From Gonapodya sp. JEL0774 (lineage: Eukaryota; Monoblepharomycota; Monoblepharidomycetes; Monoblepharidales; Gonapodyaceae): DNA of 64,000 nucleotides. The DNA lies in contig JADIIX010000006.1 in the NCBI GenBank assembly GCA_027604505.1, positions 5,746 to 69,745 of the forward strand. Reading direction: 5' to 3'. The notes beneath the pieces were generated by a model, which was given only the letters and a program-made list of their open reading frames with translations, had not been told where the DNA came from and searched no databases. Shown piece after piece: positions 11,237 to 22,374 of the stretch; positions within the stretch are counted from its first letter, which is position 1, and each line of letters starts with the position of its first letter. The position numbers and the translations under genes are program-made.

Positions 11237-13805
11237 ATGCTGCACTCGACGATGCCTGCCGCACGCTCCCTGGCCGCATCTGCCGCACGCTGCTCGGCCG
11301 CATCTGCCTCTGCCGCATCCTCGTCTTCTTCCCCCCGTCGTGCAACGCTCCCCTCACACCCCATCACCACGCGCACCACGTCCCACTCTCACCGCCGCAC
11401 TTTCATCATGTCTCCGCTCTCCCTTGCCGCAGATCAGGGCCGCATCCCACTTCATCCGCAGTCACAGGCCGCTCCCAATCCCTCCTCTCCTGCCTCCCAA
11501 CCTCCTCCTCCCGCTCCTCCTCTCTCAAAGCGCATCCTGGCCGGCGTGTCCCGCGCTCGCTCCGCAGCCCATACCAAGTCTCATTCTGGTGCCTTTGTTG
11601 AAGAGGATTCCAGAGTCGTACGTTGCACTTCTCCAATCGATTGAGAAACATCATGACTTACGTTTCTCATCTTTTTCTTTTGTGTCGTTTTTCACTTTCT
11701 CCCATTCCTTCACTCTTTCATATTGCATTTCTTTGATCCTTTTACACCTCTTCCCACGACCATATAGCGACAACTCCAAGCGCCTCGTGGAAAACAAAAA
11801 GGTGTCCGCGGCGTGGGGTCGGAAACTACAGTCATGGCTCCAACGGCCATCATTGGTGCGCCTCTGCTTGAGGTGTGTACTCATTTAAGTGGTGTCATTA
11901 GCAGGATAATACTGGTGCTGGGCTGTGCCCGTTGGGATTGTATGCGTTGGGACTTTCCGATCGGTGATTGTTGGGTTCCCTGGTTGTGACAAGCAAGGGT
12001 GTGCACACATTAACGATGCGTTGGGCAGTCATGGTTGGATGATTGGGTCCGATTGATAGTGGTCAGGTTTCATGGCACCAACGGAACTAGGGCGGCAATC
12101 TCAGAATGCGAGCAGCAAGTTTCACCCATTTTGAACTATCCCATCACATGACAAGATATTCTGAGAATTAAATTGTGGGACTACATTGATCGGTGGCTCT
12201 TGGCATGTGCACGAACTCCTCGCCAAGCAAACCTGTGGTACTCATTATCTTCTTCTCCCTTCCGTCAGCCCCGCCGTGCCATGGCCTTTGCCACGGCTGA
12301 CCGCTTCGACCTGGACCGACTGACTCCTCTGCTGGAATCCGCGGGATACACCATTTTGGACCACCTGGCTGACGATGTGGTCCACGTAGTGTTTCCAGCG
12401 GTGAACTCACCAGGTACAGCGACAGAAGCGTCCACCGTGGCCGATACACACGATACGGAGACGCGTTCCGCCGAAATCGACCACTCAACCCACCCGCACA
12501 CGCTTCCACCCGATACACCCTCCGTCCCGTTGGTCCGCCCCTCCACCACGTCGCCCCACTACAGCCTCTCCCATCCAATCCCTACACCCGCGGCTCCCAC
12601 CGCAATCTCCCCGCCTAGCCCCACGGATCTGGATACGTTTGACCCGGACCTGCCTCCGCTACCGGAAGCCTTCATTTTCTCAGCCGGCACTTTTGTGACG
12701 TGGGGTGCGGACGAGCGGGAGAACTCGCGGCTGATGGATACCTTGAGGGGCGCGGAGGTGGACCCGTATAGTGCGGTGGAGACGGAGTGGTTTGATTACG
12801 TGGTGGATTTGAACGAGTGAGTTTGGCAGGCCGGGTGTGGGGAATGGCGGTGTGACGCATTTGGACATAATCGCCCAGGAGCTTGGGGAATGGGGATAGC
12901 GGGGTGAAATGGGAGGAGAAGGGAGTGATTACCAAAGATGACAGATGTAGTCGTGATTGTTATTCGCTCGCATTGTCAAACACCGCTTTCCTCCTTCTCA
13001 CCCACACTTCGCCTACCACCGCACCACTGTGCGGCCCTCCTACACCGCAATTTAACCCTGCTTTCAAGACCCGGCGGCATGTCCGGCGACACCATTCTCA
13101 TCGGCGCCGACCTCCCTCCGTCCCAATCCGCCCTCGCCTTCTCCTCGGGCCTCTCACGCTCAGTCAAACTCGCTGCATTGGAAGCCCTCCTTGACCGCCA
13201 CCTTGCCGAGAACCGCTCCGTGCCGCGCTTCCTCGCCAAGGGCCGCCGCCTACCCATGGGACAAAAAGAGGTGCTCTCCAAATTGGGCGAACTGCTCGTG
13301 TTCCGCGGTAGCGTCAACCTCCACTCGGAACTCCTCGACGCGCCGGATTTCTGCTGGTCCAATCCGAGGATGGAGAACTACTTCGAATCCACGTCGCGAA
13401 ATCTAGATGTCCGACCTAGGATCGCCGTGTTCAATAAGAAGCTCGATTACGCTAACGAGCTGGCGGCAACCTTGAAGGACCACTTGTCTGAGAGACATTC
13501 CAACAACCTGGAGTGGATTATCATCGTTCTCATCGCCGTGGAAGTAGTTAGTGAAGCAGTGCATTATGCAGAGAGGTTGGGCTATGTGGATTTGGAGCGC
13601 TTTAGGAAGGGAGCCAAGGTGGGTTGACAGTAACATGTGTGAATGAGTTGGGGAATGAGAACGGTTTACTTGGGGTTGAACTGTGCTAGCTTTGAATCAC
13701 TAATTTTGTGTTATCGATCTGCAGGAACCCGTGATTGGCTGGCGGTGGGACAAAGTCGTCGCGGTCGAAAAGACAGGCACTGACGCTGCCGGTGCAGTGA
13801 ATTGA
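11237..13805 (+). CDS. RMND1/RMD1 family (DUF155) mitochondrial protein
   Basis: A homologue of human RMND1 and yeast RMD1/RMD8/Rrg8-type DUF155 proteins; RMND1 supports mitochondrial translation at the inner membrane. Five phase-checked exons (11237-11617, 11768-11872, 12269-12816, 13069-13618, 13725-13805) encode 554 residues. The N-terminus is rich in Arg, Ser and Ala and lacks acid, as in a presequence. The first conserved block (ATADRFDLDRL, DDVVHVVFP, AFIFSAGTFVTWG) lies in exon 3. The second (ESTSRNLDVRPRIAVFNKKL, SERHSNNLEWIIIVLIAVEVV) lies in exon 4 and includes the C-terminal membrane segment typical of the family. The intron before exon 3 is long (about 400 nt). A Pro/Thr-rich insertion separates the two blocks. 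Confidence 0.88.
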
Positions 13806-14113
13806 AGGTGACCTCGTGACATTGTATTTAAGATGATGGTGTCCGAATGGAGTTGTTAGACGTTTGCTTTAGAGTAGACTTAAAGGCAAGTAGGAGGGTG
13901 AGAGTGGAGTGGTGGTCGTTTGAACCAAGAGTGATTGTGCACAGTCCCAGATGAATCGCAGTAGCACTAGTGCATCTTGTTTCGTGACAAAATAAAAATT
14001 GCATCTTCGAATGATTACATGTTCAGCGAATTGCTCCACATCCACAAGTGCAAGGACATATATCCATCAATGTATAAAAATTACCCACCAGTGTATACAA
14101 ATCACACACCACA
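13806..14113. other. intergenic between convergent genes
   Basis: 308 bases between the stop codons of the RMND1-like gene and the polymerase eta gene, AT-rich, with AATAAAA-like sequence near 13991. This fits the 3' untranslated ends of two convergent transcripts. No gene was recognised. Confidence 0.5.
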
Positions 14114-17100
14114 TTAAATTGGGCCGAAAAATTTTCTTAACCCTCCACTCTCCGTACCAGAGCCGCTTGCATCTGTTTTGGCTCTCTTGTTGCTCCCCAC
14201 AACACCAGCTCCACCCCGTCCCGCTGCTGGCTTTCGCTTCCCTCTCCCCACCGATCCTGACCTCACTCCACCCGGGCCCGCACCCGCACTCCCAACTCTT
14301 CCCGCCCTGACTGCCGTCTTTCGTTCCTCGTTTGAAAAACGAAGGGCAAAATGGTAGTCCTCGTGTTCGCTGCGGAAATTTTCGGCCAACGTTGCACCAC
14401 ACTTGTCACAGAAGTAAGTTGCTGGGTCCGAAATTGGGTTGGCCAGAGGTGCGGGTAATATGCTGGGAGGGAGTTCGGAATTACCAAAGATAAGGGCGAC
14501 CGGTTCATCATCGGTGTCCGCGAGGATAGAGGGATCCTCGAATTTGGCGTCCTCGACACTATCTACCACCACCTCATCCTCGAAATTGTCCTCGTCCCTC
14601 ATGCTTTCCAATACTTCTTCCGCCATTGCGCTGCCGGCTTCGGTGTCCGACCCGGCGAGCGCATCTTCGTGCTCGCTGACTTCACTCGGGTGAGTTGCCG
14701 GCGACATCGCATCCAGGTCGATTCCGGCAGCAGTCTCACCGTCTACGACATCCTCCCCAACAAATACTTTTTGTGGTGTAGCCAAGGAGCCGAAAAAAGC
14801 CATGAGGCCCTTGGGTGGTCGCGGGGGTCGATGTGATTGTCGAGTTGTGGTTGGCAATTGCCTGGGGCGAAGCGGTGACACGGCGTCACTCTGGCCTTGC
14901 CCCTGCCCTCCTTGTCCCGTTTTCATCCACTTCATTAAATCTCCCGTTCCCTTCTCCCCTTGCAACCCCGTTACCTGCATACTGATTCGGGAGCACGGAA
15001 AGATCTTGAACCGGTCTTCTTGCTTGATGAGGTCCATGGCGCGGTGGACCAGTGCATCAGCAGTGAAGGAACTAGAGCGGGGCGGGAAGGGATGAGAGCG
15101 GGACTTGTCGAGGTGAGGAGTGCGGTACGAGATCTGGGAGTGATGTGACAGAAGGTTGTGGTCACTTGACAATCTCGATACGTTCCCGTCTGAGACCCAC
15201 CACAAGTGTCTTTGGCCACCTTCCGTTATCATCCCACTCATCTTGAAGTCTCACGAACAGCTCCGTTGCCAAAATTCCAAACCAGTGTCGATACTCTGTC
15301 ATACCCGATATGGGCGGGCGGAGAGATTTAGCCGACATGAAACTCTTGGTCTTGATGACTTCTTTGACTTCTTCGGTGGAGACACCACGTACAATATCAT
15401 GGAGCCATGCCCCCGTTTGCGGGCCGAACAGTTTTTGAAGGTGAGCGACGGGGAACTTCCTGGTTCAACACTTTTGATGTTCACATCCTCTGTGGGAAAA
15501 TTGACGGAGTTTAACTCACCATAAATCACCAGCCGTTTCAACGGAAAGCTTCTCAGCAAAGTATTGTCGCGGCATCAACTTCGCAGTCTTGCAGAGCAAT
15601 ATGTCAGTTCGCACTGACCTGCTCGCCCACCTCATGCCCCAATTTACCACCAAGCATGCGAATTTTCGTGAATGGAAGCTCCCTCATGAACTCAGTCACC
15701 TGAGAACCACGGAGCACGGTCTGCCAGAGAAGTGCGAGATCTACCTTGTCATATGAGAGCAAAGTAACAGAAAACCACAAAAGCTACCTGCTTGTTGGGT
15801 TTGTTCATGCCTGAGCATAGTTTTGATAACATTTTGTTGTGCGAAACGCCGGCCGAACAAGTGTAGTGAAGCTCTTGATAGACGTTGGGTTAAAGTTTGG
15901 GCGCCCCTCGCGAAATTTAGTTCCCAGACTCACCATTCCACACAGCCTGTCTCACCTCCTTTGCAATTCGTGAAGCATAGTACAATTGAAGGTCTCCCCA
16001 ACCTCGTGTAACATTCTGCCCTAATGGTCGGTCAGGCGGTGACACAGCATGAGAGGGAACTCCTAAAGGAGCCGAGGAGGTACGATCATGTTCATCACCG
16101 GCAACGATATTATCAATTGTGTTCGTTACTGTGGCCACGATTGGGGAGGATGCTGGGTCGGAGGAAGGTGCTGGCGTGATTGGTAGAGGGGGGTGTTTGG
16201 ATGCCACCAAGATTGAATATTCGTCCCATCTGACAATGGGACCATCTTAACGATTCGTGGTTTTTCAAGCACCGGCAATCTGTAGCTTCGCTGAATGTTG
16301 TGACTCACCCTCGTCTTCTACTCCCTCAACAATACCGGCGGCTACATCCTCGGTTATTCGGCGATTTGCGACCTCTGTCAAGTCCAGATAGGCTTCGTCT
16401 ACCGACGCTTTTTGCAAATGCGGAGTGAAGCGGGAGAGCACCTGGAATATCTGTGCACCAAGATGAAGACCGGGAACGTCCCAAGTCGCAAAAACGAATG
16501 CACCTGTGAATTGTAACTTTGCACCAACCTTTTTTGACGCCCTCCGATAGGGTTCCAGTGACACTTTGTGGGTTGCCGCAGAGACAGACGACGGATCATG
16601 ATGTCTGGGTTCGGTCTCTCCCGGGGCGTAAGTTGCAACGTGGACGAACTTTATTTGGGCATTTTTGTCTTTGGCAATCTGAAGGGCGTCGGAGACGGTG
16701 GCGTGACGTTTGATGCCAAGTGCTCTCGCTGGGTCTGGGAGTCCTCACAAATCACGATCATGTTGGATCGCACTTGAGGTGTACGTGGAATTGTGATGCT
16801 CTCAGCGCTTGTGCAACTCACAGTTGACAGCGATAAGGCCCTTTCAAAGGTATGAACCAGTTCTTCATTGAAGATAAATCACCATTCACGAGATCAGGTT
16901 CCAAACTCTCACCTGCCATTGCTGGACGCCGACTGCCAGATTCGGGTCCAGTCCCAATCTATTTTGCTCCACCTGGCAGTAGAAAGCTGATAGTCGGTGT
17001 GACATTCGGGCGAAGATGCATCCACTTAGCGTCGTTCTTTTTGGCCGAGGATCTGTGATTACTGGGACACATACCGTCAAGATCTATGTGCGCGATCGCT

Positions 17101-17150
17101 CGAAGCCCTTTAAGAGATGGATGAATGGCCGGTCCCCGATTGGTTGCCAT
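14114..17150 (-). CDS. RAD30: DNA polymerase eta (Y-family translesion polymerase)
   Basis: A Y-family polymerase that bypasses UV photoproducts, acting in the nucleus with PCNA. The start is MATNRGPAIHPSLKGLRAIAHIDLD, whose last residues are the first catalytic motif, followed across an intron by YCQVEQNRLGLDPNLAVGVQQWQ. Further motifs on the minus strand are the ALGIKRH segment near 16710, ASVDEAYLDLTEVAN (catalytic SVDE motif) near 16400, GWGDLQLYYASRIAKEVRQAVWN near 15970, and CSGMNKPNK near 15810. The large last exon (from about 15241) ends with a ubiquitin-binding UBZ finger, CDKCGATLAE...HEDYH, which distinguishes eta from kappa and iota. The C-terminus GGLRKFFGPI resembles a PCNA-interaction peptide. 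A Pro/Ser-rich insertion follows the SVDE region. Exon borders were not all fixed. Confidence 0.87.
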
Positions 17151-17679
17151 AATCTCGTTCAGTCTCCCTGTGTCATAGCCGGAAGCTACAACTCGACTTC
17201 ATAACAGGACAACAGCAACGACACTTTGCAACAACAATGTAGTCAAGGCAAGGCAGAAGTAATTGTACTCGAGTCATAAAATTCTTAAGGGCGTCACATT
17301 TGTCGGACTTTTTCTCTTCTGCTTGGGTAATACTCTGCTGTTTCAATGACCGTGCATTACTTTGAGGTATGTGTTCTACTGTTCAATCTTTGACGGAAGT
17401 ACGTTTTGGTTGGTCAGAAAGAACGAAATTTATTAATTTGAGTTGAACCGGAAAACCGGTTTTAGAATGGACCCTTTGCCACACGCCAAACCCACCAAAA
17501 AGATTGTCCAATCACTGTCCAATCGCTGAAAGTCGCTCGCCTTAACTGTGTACTCTTCCATTTCTCCGTGCTTGCGCCACGACCCACGGTTCGTTGTTCG
17601 ACGGCACAAGCCGCCGAGAAAAGAAGGGACACGCCGTAGCCAAACAAAACCGAGGCTTTTGTTTCTCACTACTTCTTAA
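17151..17679. promoter_or_regulatory. divergent intergenic region of Pol eta and bZIP genes
   Basis: About 530 bp between divergent start codons. It should hold both promoters and the leader of the bZIP mRNA. No repeat, RNA gene or clear motif was recognised. Confidence 0.4.
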
Positions 17680-19604
17680 ATGTGCTACATCGGAGGAAAG
17701 AATCGTAGCGGCACAGCAGCGGTTGTCCAGCATGGTGGATCTGGGTCGCAACCGGCAGCCTTTCCCGAAGTTCAAGGAATACAGAGCACTGCCCAGTGGA
17801 ATCACCCCGCAGGACCAGCTACAGCTGGTCCTGCGACTGCAGTGCTAAATCTTGGGGGAAACTTGTTTGCGGCCTATGCATCCACTCCAATATTGACGAT
17901 GCAACATCAACTCCCCCAGGCAAGTTCTTTAATTTGCGTGTGTTTGGAGCATTTTATTCGAAATTCCTCTCACTCACATCTATCAATGTCTCGGATAGGT
18001 TCCACTCATGGTGCAGGTTGCCAACCCAGTTCAGTCACAGCCCCAAACCTCTGTCATCCCATCCCGTCAATCCTTCTTCCCCCTTGACGTGTCCATGCTC
18101 TCTCCGCCTACCCAATCTCTCTTCCCACACTCGTTGCCCTTCACTGCACCATTCGCCTCCGGGGCCAGCGCATTTGCACCGCCAATGTTCTCACCGGCTT
18201 ATGAGTCCCTAGACGAACTCCTCGCTGACGGAGACCTCGACCTCAACACGTTTCTAACTGACCCAGACGAAGCCGATTCCTCGAATGGCACATCGGAGTC
18301 TTCCCCGCCATTGCCAAACTTCACTCCAAACCCCAAGTCCTTTTCGGCGACGCCCATCTCGCTTTCGCAGCCAATATTTCCTACGACTGCTCAATCTTCG
18401 TCGTTTCCCAATCCCGAATTGAAGCCCACATTTAATAGCCAGCGCAACTTTGGGCCTCTCCTCGGTCAATCTCCTGCCATGCCCTCTCGGCGAGTCTCAC
18501 CCACATTTTCAGTCTCCACGTCCACATCCTCGTCTGCCACCCCGGTCATGCCGACATCTGCATCCCCTGCCACACAGTCGATTGGCATCACGCAGATCCC
18601 CAGTCAGACCGTACACCACACTAATCACGTTCGGGACACGCAGCGGCGAAAGCGTGCACCACATCCTGAAAGTGATGGCGAGTACTCTACTGCTGTTCCT
18701 TCCTCTGATGTGCACCCGAGCCCTTCAGTAGAGTCTATTTCGTCGGTAAGTGAATGTCTCGTTGCAGCTCGTTCACAATCGTACGTTTCTGCACTCTCAC
18801 AAATTTTCATCTGCAACAGCCCCTCCCCGGCGCCCTCGCTCTCCCCACTTCAGGACATGGTCTCCGCAACGACCCACTCCGGACCGCAGATCCCGCCTTG
18901 CTGGCAGCCCTCATGGCTCCCATGAGGAGGCGGAGACAGAGGGAGGAAGAGGAAGAGGTAGATGAGGATACAAAGAAGAGGAGGTGTAAAAATACAGAGG
19001 CAGCCAGGAGGAGTAGGCTGAGGTGAGTAAGGTCGTAAAGTGTTCACGGCCGTCGGGATTGGAAAGTGGCAACGACAATGGAAGGCTAATTTATTTGTAC
19101 ATCGTTCTGGAACCTTATTCTGTCCGCCAATATCGCTCCCTGACTGTTTGATTTTTGCAGGAAATCTCTCGCCATGGTTCAGCTTGAATTTCGCGTCAAC
19201 TCCCTGGTCGAGTCCAACACATCTCTCACGACACGTCTGGAGCAGAGTGAGGGCGAGAGGGATTTGTGGAAAAGCAAAGCGGAAGCTAGAGAGAGGGAAA
19301 TGAAAACGATTGAGGCGAGGATTGAGGTGAGTGAGTGTGGTTGTGGCTAGGAACCGTAGATAGTGACCACAGTCTCTAGGCCGCCTACAATGCCATGCGC
19401 CGATGCGGCGTTCCACTCCCCGAATCTAATTTCGACAATGCCGAGGGGGAGACTGCTCCTATTGTCAGCTTCAACCTTGTCGATGAGCCCATTACACTTG
19501 GTGCTCATGTGGACACGGTCGAAGAGGCACAGTTCCCGATCAAGACCGATCCGAGTATGAGTACTGAGGAGATTGTTTTCGCGGATTGGGCCCAAGCCGT
19601 ATAG
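17680..19604 (+). CDS. bZIP transcription factor, GCN4/CPC1-like
   Basis: A nuclear basic-leucine-zipper regulator. Five phase-checked exons (17680-17919, 17999-18745, 18820-19022, 19161-19326, 19380-19604) encode 526 residues. The long N-terminal half is Ser/Pro/Thr-rich with an acidic patch (YESLDELLADGDLDLNTFL) that could be an activation domain. The basic region ends KNTEAARRSRLRK, containing the NxxAAxxSR core of the GCN4 group, and is followed by a coiled-coil zipper (LEFRVNSLVESNTSLTTRL) interrupted by an intron at the RLR/K boundary. The first intron appears to use a GC donor (GCAAGT) with an AG acceptor. Similarity to GCN4 suggests amino-acid or stress control, but this is inference. 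Confidence 0.85.
17810..17833. repeat. perfect 11-bp inverted repeat within the bZIP coding region
   Basis: Two 11-base arms that are exact reverse complements, separated by AC. They encode part of a repeated AGPATAGPATA peptide. It probably reflects the codon repeat, but it could fold strongly in the mRNA. Confidence 0.55.
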
Positions 19605-19855
19605 CTCAGGTGATACCCGCATGACAAACTTTCTGGTCTGTTCTTCACTTCCCTTGAACGGGTAGTAGCCGTGGGCCATGTGGAGATCTTTGGACATTTT
19701 GCAATAAATTCTCTGTTAACATAATGCTCCTGAGATGGTGGCTCCTGAGAGGGTCGCGACTTTATGATGCTTAGAGTGTTGAGATTCGTTGAGGTTCGTT
19801 GAAGAAAGCCTTTCTTGTATTCATGATAGCAACCCAACAATCAAGTCAATACGCC

Positions 19856-20199
19856 TCACTTGTCTCTGAAACCTCCGGGTCCCTTCTCAAGTCCCAACTC
19901 TTCCACTTCTCCCTTTTCAATTGAAATCGCTTCGGCTCCTTCGTCACCATCTCTGGCAGCTCCGAGGCCGGATCCCACACCAGCAAGCGACGTGCCAGGC
20001 TCCTCTGAACTGCCGGCCTTTGGGTTTGTATCCGTGGTATCAACGGTGTCAGGGCCGGATGTGTAGAGACGATCATTTGTTCCTGAAGACACAAGTTGCA
20101 GAATGAAAAATTGTTGAGGACTAAGGTTACTTGGACATACAAACCGTCGGATTTCTCAAGCTTTTGCTTCGCTTGTTGGCTGGACTTCTTGGGAGGCAT
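19856..20199 (-). CDS. small acidic hypothetical protein
   Basis: A two-exon gene (20199-20145, then 20082-19856) joined in phase by a 62-nt intron with donor GTTTGT. It encodes 93 residues: a lysine-rich start (MPPKKSSQQAKQKLEKSDG) and a polar, Gly/Glu-rich, acidic remainder without hydrophobic core or membrane segment. The protein looks disordered. The start resembles the N-termini of several small nuclear or ribosome-associated proteins, but the rest does not, so no function is assigned. It lies between convergent bZIP and PEX3 genes. Its reality rests on the good splice sites and the matching phase. Confidence 0.45.
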
Positions 20200-20522
20200 T
20201 TCTTCTGTCGATAGTTGCGGATCGGATTTATCGCCAGCAACAACGCCTGGCAGCGAGTTGAGAACAAGGAGCAAGTGGACACAATTAAGTTCAGATGAAA
20301 TATCTTGTCGCGAACTGTATATAGGCGATATGCGTACCGATTTAGTGATGGAATATTGTCGCGCTTGAATTTTGAAACCACGTCAGCTTTCGAGATCCCC
20401 TAAATATGCAGAGCACCGTGCATGCTCATGTTTATCACCCCGAATTGATTGCATTAAATTTTCGCTCGTACAGCTGTTATTAGTGTCGCACTCTGTCATG
20501 CAATTACAATCGCTTGCTTCTT
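20200..20522. other. intergenic
   Basis: About 320 bases between the small acidic gene and the end of PEX3, AT-rich. No gene or repeat was recognised; it should contain the promoter of the small gene and the PEX3 3' end. Confidence 0.4.
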
Positions 20523-21974
20523 TTACAAATCCTCACCCCACCTAGCAAACACCACTGCAGCCAAACCCCTCACCGCCGCATCACTTCTAATTGCGTCATA
20601 GTACGGGTTTCCGGCTCCACTTAAGCCCAGTCCAAGTTCACCACCGTAAGCTCCTCCTGGTGACGACAACACGGCGTGCACTGTCTTTGAGACCCGGGGA
20701 AGCAGTGTCGCAAGGGGGACGGAGAGAGAAGGAGCACGAGACGTGGGTGGAGCAGCGAGTGCGGCGGCGGAGGCATCACCACCTGTGAGAATGGGAAGAT
20801 TGTCGTTACCCGATGGAGCAGGATCGGGTGGTGTGAATGTGGATGATTTGAAGTGTGATACTAAAACCTCAAACGATGCGTCTAGTGAGGATCGAAGCGT
20901 CATGGCAAAATCGACCGAAGTGAAGGTGAGATGCAACTCGCGCAGGAGTCGTCGCAGAGAAGGAGAGACTGGAGATTTCGGGAACTCCGCGTCAATCGTG
21001 GAGGGAGGGTTCGGTGTCGTCTCGCCTGAGGTGGAGGTCATCACCTGAATCTCTGCAGGAGAATCTGGGAGGGGTAGGATGTACTGGATAAAAGCGTGGA
21101 ACTCTGGTGGGGTATGGGTTGTGCCTCCAGACCCGCCCGCACCTCGACCAAAAGCGCTGGAAGAGGGAGCATCCTCAAGTTCAATCTTCGCGCGCGCATT
21201 CTCAATGTAGGTGACAAAGTCATCGAACGTGACTGGCTGTTTGAGAGCAACATTGCCGAGTGTTTCCTCCACAGCCCATTTCGTACGTTGGATGAGAGGG
21301 CGATATCCGACATTGAGCAGGTACCACGAAAAGGAGAGGAACTCGCGCTCGGTCTGTGGATCCACTGCCTCATAACGGGTCTCTGAAAATGCCGGAGGAA
21401 CAGCGGTTGTGGTGTCTGGGGTGTCCTCATCAGCGGAAATTATGGACTCAATATAGGATCCTCGACCGAGAAGACTAATTTGGGTCTGAACAAGTATTGA
21501 GAGCAGATTGAGGAGGTATACCGATGCCAAAGTGCGGGCAAAGGCGAGGACTTTCAGGTCATTCCACAGTCTCAGTTTGGCATCTTTGTCCAACGGAGGC
21601 TGATCACGTGGGGCAGGAACGGAAGACGATTTTGTCCCGTCCATCCCACCATTCACCGCTGCCACTGCCGCGTCCACCGCCGCTCGTGCAGCCCCGACAG
21701 TCGCTGATTGATTCTGTTTCCCTTGCAATCTCGCGGTCAGATCCTCCACCCTCATATCCTCCAACAAATGTCCCAACACGCTCGGAAATAGCGCCGCAGC
21801 AGCCCATGCAGTGTCTTGGTTATTCCGAGCGAATCTGCGGGCCAGATTCTCTCTGGCCCGGTCTGCGGACCCCACAGTGGACAGTTCTCGGATCTTCCCC
21901 GAGAGCCATCCGGCTGCAACGTAGCCTGCTGCAGCGATGCCTGCAGTGTAAATCCAGAAATCCATGCGACTCAT
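20523..21974 (-). CDS. PEX3: peroxin 3 (PEX3)
   Basis: The peroxisomal membrane protein that anchors the PEX19 import receptor and is needed for peroxisome formation. One uninterrupted frame of about 480 residues, unusual in this intron-rich region. The N-terminus MSRMDFWIYTAGIAAAGYVAAGWLSG has the short luminal part and single membrane anchor, followed by basic residues. It then has the PEX3 pattern: REN.ARRFARNNQDTAW, LFPSVLGHLLE, a Ser/Pro insertion, LRLWNDLKVLAFARTLASVYLLNLLSILVQ, and a helical body with SFSWYLLNVGYRPLI. The C-terminal third contains several Pro/Thr-rich loops. The first ATG is at 21974; MDFW at 21965 is an alternative. It is transcribed away from the FAHD-like gene. Confidence 0.88.
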   Translation of the reverse strand: MSRMDFWIYTAGIAAAGYVAAGWLSGKIRELSTVGSADRARENLARRFARNNQDTAWAAAALFPSVLGHLLEDMRVEDLTARLQGKQNQSATVGAARAAVDAAVAAVNGGMDGTKSSSVPAPRDQPPLDKDAKLRLWNDLKVLAFARTLASVYLLNLLSILVQTQISLLGRGSYIESIISADEDTPDTTTAVPPAFSETRYEAVDPQTEREFLSFSWYLLNVGYRPLIQRTKWAVEETLGNVALKQPVTFDDFVTYIENARAKIELEDAPSSSAFGRGAGGSGGTTHTPPEFHAFIQYILPLPDSPAEIQVMTSTSGETTPNPPSTIDAEFPKSPVSPSLRRLLRELHLTFTSVDFAMTLRSSLDASFEVLVSHFKSSTFTPPDPAPSGNDNLPILTGGDASAAALAAPPTSRAPSLSVPLATLLPRVSKTVHAVLSSPGGAYGGELGLGLSGAGNPYYDAIRSDAAVRGLAAVVFARWGEDL

Positions 21975-22374
21975 TGGCAAACGCGCCAATCAAAATCGCG
22001 GTTCGCGATTGTTGGTTGGTCACAAACTGATTGAACCTTCATTGTATTTTTGCCATTATTTACATTACTACAAATGATGCATACCGTAAGACAAAGTCAC
22101 GTCTCAATAACGACTTACTCCAAAGCAGACTTCAGTAATACCTGGCAAGCTAATGCACTGAAAAAGTGTGAATTGAAGTATACTAAAAGAGCGGTGCATT
22201 TGGACCGCAACGATAAGCAAGGATGCCGATCGGAGAATGTTGGGAGACTGCGAGTTTCGGGATCAAATTTCAGTGATGAAGGAAAGTGCCTAAGTGCGAC
22301 AGAGCTCCCGCACGGACTGACAATATAATCATCTATAATCTCCCCCGCACTCCACACACTCAAGCTCTGTTGCA
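21975..22374. promoter_or_regulatory. divergent intergenic region of PEX3 and FAHD-like genes
   Basis: 400 bp between divergent starts. It is expected to carry both promoters. No recognisable element was found. Confidence 0.4.

Noticed and set aside
17810-17833. Perfect 11-bp inverted repeat considered as an operator or hairpin element
   Set aside because: It lies in coding sequence and is explained by a repeated Gly-Pro-Ala-Thr-Ala peptide.
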